The position numbers were made by a program, and so were the translations under genes. Below the pieces are notes generated by a model. That model did not search any database. It saw only the letters and a list, made by a program, of their open reading frames with translations, and was not told the DNA's origin. From Podocnemis expansa (taxonomy: Eukaryota > Chordata > Testudines > Podocnemididae), in NCBI GenBank assembly GCA_007922195.1, contig ML681992.1, forward strand, positions 3,101,049 to 3,165,048: a stretch of DNA of 64,000 bases, in the 5' to 3' direction. Of the stretch, positions 49,728 to 59,340 are shown piece after piece (the stretch's first letter is position 1; every line of letters starts with the position of its first letter).

Positions 49728-50990
49728 AAAGCAAGAAGTCTTGTGGCACTTAAAGACTAACAGGTTTATTTATCACATGACCTTTTGTGGGAGAAAATCC
49801 CACTTCATCAGATGCTTTGAAGAGGGGGAACTTACAGAAAGAGATGAAACTAAATGCAGGGGAGTGTAAGACATGGGGCCAGGTCATACTGCAACAGCAA
49901 ATCAGAGCATTTGTAAAGATTCAAACTCTGGGAAACAGCACGCAGAAGGAGGGTGAAGTCAAATTATCTGTTATAATGAGAAAAGATGCCATAGTCACAA
50001 TTCAGTCCTGCTTTCACACAATCTAATCTACATATTAATTCAATTTTGGCTGTTTCTCTTTGAAGTCTTGATGTCCCACTGATTTTCTTGAGGACCATCA
50101 TTAACAAATCAATGGAGCGATTGGGAAGATGGAAGTGCTCAGCAACTTTTTTGTGTTTGTGTGTTGTGATTTCTGATGTTGGTTTTGTGCCCATTTATTC
50201 TTCTGCAGAGGGACTGTCCTATTTGTCCAATGTATAAGGTGCGGGGGCATTTCCGGCACATGATGGCATAAATCACATTAGTGGGTGCACAGGTGAAGGA
50301 CCCTTTGTTGGAGTAGCTAGCTTGATTAGGTTTTATGATGGTGTCTTTTGTGCAGATATGTGGACAAAATTGGCAGCATGGTTTGTTGCAGGGATATGTG
50401 CCTACTTTAATGTTTCTGTTATTAGGTTAGTAGTTGCTGGTGAGTATCTGTTTAAGGTTCAGGGGTTGTCTGTAGGTGAGGAGAGGTCTGTCTCCCAAGG
50501 CTAGAGAGAGTGAGGGGTCACCTTTTAAAATAGGCTGTAGGTCCTTAATGATCTGTTGTAGAGGTCTGACTTGGGGGTTGTATGTGGTAACCAGTGGTGT
50601 TCTATTGTTTTCTTTTTTGGGCCTTTCATGTAGTAGTTAACTGTGAGGTACCCATCTGGCTCTGTCAAGCTGTTTCTTTGCTTCCCCAGGTAGGTAGTGT
50701 GGTTTTAGGAAAGCTAGATAGAGATCCTGAAGATGCTTGTCTCTGTCTGAGGGATGAGAGCAAATGCAGTTATATCTTAAGGCCTGGCTGTAGACAATGG
50801 ATCGTGTGGTGTGTTTAGGATGGAAGCTCAAGGGATATAGATAACAATACCGATCAGTAGGTTTTTGGTATAGAGTGGTGCTGATGTATCCATCCCTAAT
50901 TAGTACTGTAGTGTTCAAAAATGGATCTCCTGTGTGGAGTGTTCCAGGCTCAGTTTTGATTGCAGAGTGCAAATAGTTGAAATCTACTTA
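49728..50990 (-). mobile_element. 5'-truncated Penelope-like element (Neptune-type) with GIY-YIG endonuclease
   Basis: The minus strand encodes the C-terminal part of a Penelope-like polyprotein in several broken frames. From 50972 the frame reads VLIRDGYISTTLYQKPTDR and SFHPKHTTRSIVYSQALR, typical of the region after the Penelope reverse-transcriptase core. Further on, near 50305-50215, comes a CxxC pair (MCRKCPRT) followed by LYIGQIGQS, the GIY-YIG endonuclease signature with its associated Cys residues. The frame near 50194-49964 (AEHFHLPNRSIDLL) is the tail of that domain. The terminal repeat with a hammerhead-like block is at 49728-49850. The reverse-transcriptase core upstream of 50990 is absent. 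Confidence 0.85.
49760..49815 (-). ncRNA. Hammerhead-ribozyme-like motif at the Penelope 3' end
   Basis: On the minus strand an intact CTGATGA (49811-49805) is followed by a perfect hairpin (GTGGGA with TCCCAC). Where GAAA is expected there is AAAA (49786-49783), so one catalytic base is changed. It is the only one of the three copies that is attached to Penelope coding sequence. Confidence 0.55.
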
Positions 50991-51235
50991 GTTTCTCTTC
51001 CCTTCAAAAGAATTTTATCCCACAACCTATAATAGGGAAGAGATTGGGGGAATTAAGCTGAAAGTGGACAAGCTCTTACTGCTTTATTGGCTGTATTTTG
51101 CTGTATTATCTTTGACTAATAGTCTCTGATCCAATAAATCTGATTCTCTTATTCCAACTAAATTGATTATATCATACCACATGTTATTAATATATTATTA
51201 AATTATTAATACAATATTACCATTATTAAATGCAT
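50991..51235. other. AT-rich sequence, no gene seen
   Basis: Nothing recognised. Confidence 0.4.
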
Positions 51236-51420
51236 TGTGTTGTTGTTGTAGCTGTAGTCCCACAATATAAGAGAGACAAGATATAATAACTTTTATTAGA
51301 CAAAGTGCTGGTGGTGAGAGTGAAATTTTTGATCTTAAACTAAGCTCTTCTGATCTGTCTCTCACCAACAGAAGTTAGTCTGATAAAAGATGTTACCTCA
51401 CCCACTTTGTCTCATTAAAT
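51236..51420. repeat. Inverted-repeat element, sister of 57232-57455
   Basis: AATAACTTTTATTAGACAA near 51287 and its inverted counterpart TTAGTCTGATAAAAGATGTT near 51375 flank a middle with GAGAG and TCTCTCACC. The same order occurs at 57232-57455. Family not known to me. Confidence 0.55.
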
Positions 51421-51684
51421 TGAGCCATGAAAGCACCACCACAGTAGGAGTTTTTGGAAGGATTGCGCCTGAAGAAGCATGGTCTTTCCTGGAGATTCGT
51501 ATGGTCCAGGGGGAGAGTACAGACTGCACCATTCCTTAGGACAGCACATTACCTTATTCTCACTTTCTTGGGTTTGTCAATGCCCCTGAAGACACTCAGA
51601 GGAAGGAGTGCTCCTGTATTTACACAGAGACAAGAAACCATCTGCTTCTTAACCTGCCATATGTATAATTGGAAAGTACACATC

Positions 51685-51686
<2 letters not shown>

Positions 51687-51727
<41 letters not shown>
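51687..51727 (+). repeat. (ATT)n microsatellite
   Basis: About 13 ATT units. Confidence 0.95.
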
Positions 51728-51728
<1 letters not shown>

Positions 51729-53526
51729 ATACCACTTTAATTCTCTATAAAATATTAACAATAAAATCTTGATATTCTGTTCATCACTTTAAGATGAAGT
51801 TCTTTAGGGGGAATATCTGTTATTATTCAGAATAATTCAGAATACTAATATTAATAGTAAATCTATTAATAATTGGTGATAAACTTATTGCTGTTGTTAT
51901 TATGATAAATAATAATAGCAGATATTCTCCTCTACAGAACTTTATATTAAAAAGCTTAACAAAATATCAAGATTCTATTGCTAATACTTACAGTGGTACT
52001 GAATGATAGCTGAACAACTTTTCTTTAATCCCTTGTCTAGTTTCTCTCTCACACTTCACAGATAAAAATGGCATAGGCCCATTTTAATATGAACAATATG
52101 TCATAGTTTATAATTTAAAAAGTGTAATGTTTTTCAGCTATGCAGACTATACGTAATGGGTGTTATGGAAGCTGGCTGCCAAGTGTGAGATAGTCAAACC
52201 ACTGCATGCTACAAACAACAACAATCAGATGGAAAGAGCACTGACAATTGGAATTTTTATAGCTTTGGGGTAAAGTGAAAGAGATTATAGTAAGAGTGAG
52301 TTTCTTGACTATATAGATGACAAAAAAAACCAGTAGTCTATAATCAGGAAAACCTGTGAAGTTTAGCTATCCAGTTGAATTTCAGAAAACAGAAAAAAAT
52401 TAAATAAATTGAAAGACTTCATGAGATCTCAATGACTTATGTAGATGTGTGCTGTTTTAAGATAACATTGCTTATGACACTTAATCATTTTCTATATAAT
52501 AATATCATGAGATGACCTGATATAAACACTACTAAAGTACTACTGATACCTTTGAATTCTGTGCAAGGAGCTTTATGATTAGCTGTGAAATAAAGCAAAC
52601 CCCAGAGTATGCAGAATCTTGCAGAAATTCAGACTAACAAACAGTCTCAGGATAGAGAAAATGAAGGACCTGATTCAAGTTAAAAAACCAACAAGCACAT
52701 ACATACATAAACACAAGCATGCAGGCAATAATGCACAACAGACTTTATGGAAGGAAGATGGACGAGGGAAAACAGTAGTCCACAGTTCAGTGAAGATCCT
52801 TAATTGATTAGAATGCCCACAGCAGTAAGAGACAATTGGAAGAATCAGTTAAAGATTAGAGATGGGCTATGGCAAGCAGAAAACTCTTTAAATAATCAAG
52901 CACACAAGCACAAAAATGAAATGATAAAAGAACCAAGAAGCAAACTTATCTATGCCCTTCACATTCAATTGTTGTTTTCCCCACCAGATTCCATTTCTTA
53001 GGTTTGTGAATTTTCCTCTCCATGGTAATTAAAAACACTACATTAGAAGTCTTGAGGTTTTTAGTATTGTCACCATGTTCAATGATGTCACAAAGAGGCA
53101 TATTGTTTTCTCCAGCTCAGTTTACTTCTCATGAGAAGAGAAAAAATGCCCTGTGAAATATGGTTGTACAAAGTTTACATAATAATTTTCTGCATCATCC
53201 CCTTATACAGAAGACATAAATTTCTGCAAACTTGCTATAAGATATCCTAACATTTTAGCTAGAAGTAACTCATAGCAAAGCTTAATAAACCCTTATACTT
53301 TCACAAGGATGGGCGATATTTTTAACTCAGGGAGGAATTCAGAAGAGATGCCAAGTAAGCTGCTTAGAGACACTATACACTCATAGTAACTTCTTCAAGT
53401 TGTAAAAGCCTTCTTACACCTTCCAAAATAATATTCTGTAGCATATTGGCTCACTATGTGAATTGAGATCTGTAGGTTTCATTTTTATTGGAATCAAAAT
53501 ACTACATGATATATATCTATATATAG
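51728..53526. other. AT-rich sequence, no gene seen
   Basis: Short frames at 52619-53001 lack domains. The right edge is a (TA)-rich stretch at 53507-53526, which may be the target site of the R4-type LINE. Confidence 0.45.
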
Positions 53527-53619
53527 GTGACTGGATAGCTTAGTGGTTAAGAGCGCGCTAGTGGTTAAGAGCGCTGCCCTTTGATACGGGAGACCAGGGT
53601 TCAAATTCCGGTTGATACC
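53527..53619 (+). ncRNA. tRNA-like sequence with A and B boxes at the LINE 5' end
   Basis: TAGCTTAGTGG (53536-53549 region) fits the Pol III A box and GGTTCAAATTCC (53598-53609) fits the B box. The D-stem GCTT/GAGC pairs, and the T-arm pairs with one mismatch. An 18-bp tandem duplication (TAGTGGTTAAGAGCGCGC at 53541-53558, repeated at 53559-53576) has doubled the D-loop region. The acceptor stem and anticodon stem pair poorly, so this is tRNA-derived, not a working tRNA gene; the anticodon cannot be assigned. Confidence 0.7.
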
Positions 53620-53756
53620 TACTTACCTTTCCAGTACGAGTCCTTGGGCAAAAGATCCCCTAATGCCTCACTTGCCTACCTCGAATATGAGAGTGACACG
53701 AACTAGGAGAGTCATGCTGGCTCGGATGGTGCCCGGATTAACAAGGTCTGGGCCAG

Positions 53757-56700
53757 ATGTTGGGGAACCAGGACAATCTGATGATAAGTGGGCTACTGGA
53801 ACAAACCATACATGGACAAGAGAACCTGGAATTGATGGAATGGTACTACAACAGTAGACCTAATGAGAGGGGATATATGAAACATATGAGGGAACTATGG
53901 ATGGGCAAAAGACCTACACCCACACTAACTGAGAAACAGCTAGTTACCCAATGCTTCAACATAGTAAAGAGACAGCTGCTTTCACAACTTGAGATAGACC
54001 AACTCCACATTACAGCCTGGACTCAACAAGAAAACCTGGAAGAACAACTAGATGTGCAGCCACCACCTGCAGCTGGAACTTCATTGCCACCCCCTCCATT
54101 ACAGAGCGCAGCAGCTGAGGCATAAGATCATGGATAAACTAGCTACAGTCAACACTCGAGACTGATTACCACGAGCTAGTATGCTAAAAGATGCCAATAG
54201 AGCCCTAACGACAATTCCTACTACCACCATAACTCAAACCCATGAACTGGTATATGCTACAGCATCTGTAATCCTGGAGATGCTTGGCTACACGATCAAG
54301 AAGAACAGCAGTACATACCCCCCCTGGAAAATGAGGTTGGAGGATAAAATCAAGGCAATGCGGAGAGAAGTTAGTCAGCTGGTGGAACTACAGAAGGGTG
54401 TAGAGATTAAGGATAAGACTCGGCTACTGAAAAAATACAAGGGCCTGACTCCATCTGAAGCCCTAGAGACTGCTAAAAAAAGGCTCACAGCACTGGCTAC
54501 CAGGCTAAGGAGACACACTAGAGTAGCAGAGGCCAAAAAGATAAATGCCCTGTTCTCCAAAGAACCATCCAAGGTGTACTCCCAACTGCAGTGCAACAAC
54601 ACAATAACAGCAGAGCCACCACCAGCAGAAACTGAACAGTACTGGAAGAACATATGGGAGAAAGAGAAGACTCATAACACCGGTGCAAAGTGGCTGCAGG
54701 ACCTGAGAACAGACCACAGCAATCTCCCAGAATAGGAACCAGTCACCATCACAGTAGCTGACATCCAACAGCGGGTCAAGAACATGAAGAGCTGGACAGC
54801 ACCTGGACTGGACATGATCCACACCTACTGGCTAAAGAAACTAACAGCAGTGCATGAACGCCTAGCAGCACAGATGAGCCAGCTGCTAGCAGCAGGCTCC
54901 CACCCAGACTGGCTAACACAAGGAAGGACAGTGCTGATCATGAAAGACCCCCACAAGGGAACAGCACCCTCCAACTACCGGTCAATAACCTGCCTCCCCA
55001 CAACATGCAAAGTCCTATCAAGCATCATAGCCGCCAAGCAAGAGGACCATATTGGCCAGTACATGAGCACAGCTCAGAAGGGCATTGGGAACAACACCAA
55101 AAGCTCAAAACACCAGTTGCTCATAGATAGAGCAGTTGCCCAAGACTCAAGCTCTAGACAGACCAATCTGAGCACAGCCTGGATTGACTACAGGAAAGCC
55201 TATGACTCAATGCCACACACATGGATCTGTGAATGTCTGGCGCTATACAAAGTCAACAGGACACTAAGGACCTTCCTCAAGAACTCAATGGGACTGTGGA
55301 AGACAACACTGGAAGTCAACTCAAGACAGCTTGCACAAGTGGCCATCTAGTGCGGCATATACCAAGGTGATGCGCTGTCCCCGCTGCTGTTCTGCATTGG
55401 CTTGAACCCCCTCAGCCAGATAATCACAAGGACTGGATATGGATACAAGTTCAAGAGTGGAACTACCATTAGCCACCTCCTCTACATGGATGACATCAAG
55501 CTGTATGCTAAGAATGAACGAGACATCGACTTGCTAATCCACCTGACACGGATCTACAGTGAGGATAGTGGGATATCATTTGGACTGGAGAAGTGTGACC
55601 GGATGGTAGTAAAGAGAGGGAGGGTAGTCAAGACTGATTGGGTGGAACTACCAGCAGGCCACATAGCAGACATGCAGACCAGCTACAAGTACCTTTGCAT
55701 CCCACAGTCACATGGGAACCACGATGAGGAGGCAAGGAAGACAGCAACATCCAAGTACCACGAAAGGATAAGACAAGTCCTGAAGAGCCAGCTCAATGGG
55801 AAGAACAAGATCCATGCCATCAACAGGTACGCCCTGCCAATCATCAGATACCCTACCGGTACAGTGAGCTGGCCAAAGGAGGACATGGAGGCTACTGATG
55901 TGAAGACCCAGAAGCTCCTCATAATGTACGGAGGTTTCCACCCCAAATCCAACACCCAGAGACTGTACAAGAGCCGGAAAGAAGGCGGGCAGGGTTTGGT
56001 GAGTGTCAAAGCCACTGTCCTGGATGAAACCCAGAGCATCCAGGAGTACATCAGTAAGATGGCACCCAAAGATGAGCTGCTGAGAGAATGCCTGAGGCAG
56101 CAGCAGCAGACATGGGAGGAAGATCAAGCAGAAGTGCCATGGCAAGACAAGACCCTGCATGGGATGTACCATCGACAGATAGCTGAGGTGGCTGACATTG
56201 GGAAATCCTACCAGTGGCTGGAAAGGGCTGGACTAAAAGACAGCCCTGAGGCACTGATCATAGCACCACAAGAACAGGCACTGAGCACCAGATCCATTGA
56301 AGCAGGGGTCTACCACACTAGACAGGACCCAAGGTGCAGACTGTGCAGAGAGGCCTCAGAGACAGTCCAACACATAGTGGCAGGATGTAAGATGCAGGCA
56401 GGAACAGCATACACTGAACGGCACAACCAAGTAGCTGGCATTGTGTACAGGAACATCTGCACAGTGTATGGGCTAGACCCTCCCAAGACCAGATGGGAAA
56501 TCCCACAGAAGGTCATGGAGAATAACAGGGCTAAGATTCTGTAGGACTTCCCGATCCAGACAGAGAGGCAGGTACTGGCCAATCAACCAGAGATCGTGGT
56601 AATAGACAAGGACCAGAAGACAGCGGTAGTGATAGATGTGGCAGTGCCAAGTGACAGCAACATCAGGAAGAAGGAGTATGAGAAGCTGGAGAAGTACCAG

Positions 56701-56910
56701 GGCCTGAAAGAGGAACTAGAGAGGATGTGGAAAGTAAAGGCCAAAGTGGTCCCCGTGGTGGTAGGAGCACTCAGGGCTGTGACTCCTAAGCTGGGAGAGT
56801 GGCTCCAACAGATCCCAGGAACAACATCAGAGCTCTCTGTCCAGAAGAGTGCAGTGCTCCGAACAGCTAAGATACTGCGCAGAACCCTCAAACTCCCAGG
56901 CCTCTTGTAG
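53757..56910 (+). pseudogene. R4-type LINE polyprotein: reverse transcriptase, CCHC knuckle, restriction-like endonuclease
   Basis: The N-terminal part opens at 53757 and runs to TAA at 54125 in one frame. A frameshift then leads into the main frame, which has TGA at 54163-54165 and TAG at 54733-54735, 55348-55350 and 56542-56544. The main frame carries MKSWTAPGLD, NYRSITCLPTTCK, AWIDYRKAYDSMPHTW, GIYQGDALSPLLF and the catalytic YMDDIKLYA (55483-55509). Then a CRLC...H...C knuckle (CX2CX8HX4C, 56335-56388) and, after the last TAG, a restriction-like endonuclease: QPEIVVIDKDQ, VVIDVAVPSD, EKLEKYQGL. The usual PD of this nuclease reads PE. The element is broken and probably immobile. Confidence 0.88.
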
Positions 56911-56978
56911 AGGACCCAAGGTTGAGGAAGACACATACCACCCATAGGGGTGAGAGGGGATTTTTTTTTTATTTACAT

Positions 56979-57231
56979 AGCTTCTGTGTTGATACTTTAG
57001 CATGAAATGTTTAGAGATCACCCTTAATATTAAATTAATCTCAATGCATGTATGTCATAAAGTATTTAAAATTCTAGAGTGAAAATATAGAATCCTTCCT
57101 TTCATTACCATAGTGCCTGTAATTTACATTTAAATAAATATCTTTTATCTAGAAGGATTGCAAAACACTTTAGAAACTATATTCCAACTGCAAGATATAA
57201 TTATTTCTCTTAAAGAGCACTTGTGGTTTGC
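56979..57231. other. AT-rich sequence, no gene seen
   Basis: Nothing recognised. Confidence 0.4.
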
Positions 57232-57455
57232 AGCATTATTGTAGTCATGTTGCTTCTAGGATATTCAAGAAATAAGGTGGGTAAAGTAATACCTTTTATT
57301 GGACTAACTTCTGCAGGTGAAAGAGAGAAACTTTTAAGTTTACCCAGAGATGAAGAACCTGAAGAGCTCTGTGCAAACACAAAAGCTCAGCTCTCTCCCT
57401 AGCAGAGGTTGGTCTAGTAAAAGATATTACCTCCCTTGCCTCCTCTCTCCCTAAG
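57232..57455. repeat. Inverted-repeat element, sister of 51236-51420
   Basis: AATACCTTTTATTGGACTAAC near 57290 and the inverted GGTCTAGTAAAAGATATTAC near 57411, with GAAAGAGAG and CTCTCTCC inside. The two copies share order and spacing. Confidence 0.55.
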
Positions 57456-58581
57456 ACATCATTAAAGGATTCTTATGCAAATTAGAATATAATTTTATTC
57501 AACTTTTAGTTACAGTCCATCTCTGTTTGGCTTCTACTTAAGATAAAGCAAATCACTGTTTAAGGCAACAAACAGTCACACCAACCTCAATTTATGCGCA
57601 ACATCATTCAGTTTTCATTATTTCTAAGGACATTTGGCTCCACAACAAAATCCGTTCACCTTCAACAATTACCAGCTACTAAATACATACCCATTTCCTC
57701 ACAATCATATTCAAGTACACCATTTGAACTCTGATCTCAAAAATTCACATACAAATCAGGACTGAGGAGGTTCAGTTTCCCATTGATTTGCACCTTGTGG
57801 AAACAATTTTCCTTGCACAGAATGGATTTAAACTGTATCATTCTGATTTGGTAGCATTTCATGCTCACTTGCTATACACTTTTGAAAAAGGGACAAGGAG
57901 ATGGAGGATCTTAACCTATAGATCATCCCCCTGTAAGTGTGTCTACAGGAACTATATTGTAATCTCAGAAAGGCTAGAGTTCAGGTTGATGTTTGAATGT
58001 GATTATGTGTTTAAGTACATGGGGAATTAAATGTGCCAGTTCTCTCCTAAAAACTCTTAGCCAAAGTGGACCTGAAGGTCACTATGAACAAGATATAGTT
58101 CAGTGACACCCTTTTCTACATATAAAATGGTCACAACCTTAAAATCTAGTATCTTGTCCTGAAGAACAAGAAACAAATGCTTTACACTATTGAAAAAGAG
58201 AGATTCCCAGTTTAGCTTTCATAGTCATCTGAGCATCCACTTTTATGACTGAAATGACAAGTGTTACTAGCTTACATTATTTTTGATACTTTGATGAATG
58301 ATATAGTTGGTGTTGAGAGAATCTTTTCCTCATGCCATCCCATATTCTGTATTAGTCACATACGTTAACAAACCCTTTGATCCCCCCCCCCCATTTTGGG
58401 CATGTTTTAGAATGTTTTTAGTATTTTTTTGAATTAGTTATTATAATATGTAAAGCCAAGTTACCATGATTTGCACTGTACAGAGCTCAGCAGGAGCTAT
58501 AAAATCCTGCAAACATGATTAAAGATTTTTTCTTCATAAACAAATCAGCACATCACAACAATACATACAGAAAGTCTCTCA
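57456..58581. other. AT-rich sequence, no gene seen
   Basis: Short frame at 57788-58030 has no domain. A C run lies at 58383-58392. Confidence 0.45.
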
Positions 58582-59340
58582 GAGTATGTCTACACAGTGG
58601 CTATTTCTACATTGCTTAGCATTTTTGAAAAAACTTTTTTTTTGAAAAATTATTTTGAAATATATTTGAAATAATTATCTCAAAATACCTTTCCTTCAAA
58701 AATACTTTTTTTGGGAGAAGGGTCCAGGGGCCGTTCATTATTCCAAAATGCCATGGCTTTTCTTTTATTCAAATATGAAAGTCTACACCAGACTTTCATT
58801 TTCGAAAAAAAGCAAGGCAGTGGAAAAGATAGGCAGGATTTTTTGAAAAAAAGCCTTTGCCACATCCCGGGAAGGGCTTTTTTTTTTTTAAGCTATCTTG
58901 AAAAAGGCTGTTTTTCAAAATATAATGAGGTTTTGCTTTGCTGAAAAAGCACAGTGGTATTTCATGATATCAGTGCATTTTTTTGAAAAAGCTAATCCCA
59001 ACAGCTTTTTTGAAAATAAAAAGTTTTTTTTCAAGATAGCTTTTTTGAAACAAGCCATCTTCAAATTTGGCAAAGACATTTTTTGAAAAAGCCTGCCTTT
59101 CTTTTCCATTTCCTTGTTTTTTGGTTTTTTTTCTGAAAAAGAAAGTCCAGTGCAGACTTCCACTTTCAAAAAAAAAAAAAAAAGCCGTGGTATTTCAGGA
59201 CAATGTGTTATCCCCAGACCATTCTCCCAAAATAACATATCTGAAAAAAGTTATTTAGAGAAATTATTTTGAATATATTTCAAAATATTTTTTCAAAAAC
59301 AAAGTTTTTTTAAAAAATGCTAAGCAAAGTAGACGCAGCC
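58582..59340. mobile_element. Palindrome-armed element with TTTTTGAAAAA arms
   Basis: It starts GAGTATGTCTACACAG and ends AAAGTAGACGCAGCC. The flanks TCA (58579-58581) and ACA (59341-59343) match at 2 of 3. The body is almost entirely TTTTTGAAAAAG and CTTTTTCAAAAA palindromes, giving mirrored frames on both strands with no domains. It differs from the other elements in arm motif but shares the ends. Confidence 0.75.

Larger units (their letters stand above)
53527..56978 (+). mobile_element. R4/Dong-like LINE with tRNA-like 5' end and restriction-like endonuclease
   Basis: A near full-length non-LTR retrotransposon of the type that lacks an apurinic endonuclease. From 5' to 3' it has a tRNA-like sequence (53527-53619), a SINE-like CCTTGGGCAAAAGATCCCC block (53642-53660), an N-terminal coding part, reverse transcriptase, CCHC knuckle, restriction-like endonuclease and a short 3' UTR ending in a T-run/A-T tail near 56960-56978. 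The main frame (54181-56910) has only three internal stops and no frameshift, so the copy is fairly young. It sits in AT-rich DNA; I could not identify a target duplication. Confidence 0.85.

Noticed and set aside
53527..53619. Functional tRNA gene
   Set aside because: The A and B boxes match, but the acceptor stem has three or more mismatches, the anticodon stem does not pair well and the D-loop region is duplicated.
58680..59258. Lys/Phe-rich mirrored ORFs
   Set aside because: They come from the TTTTTGAAAAA palindrome array of a transposable element.
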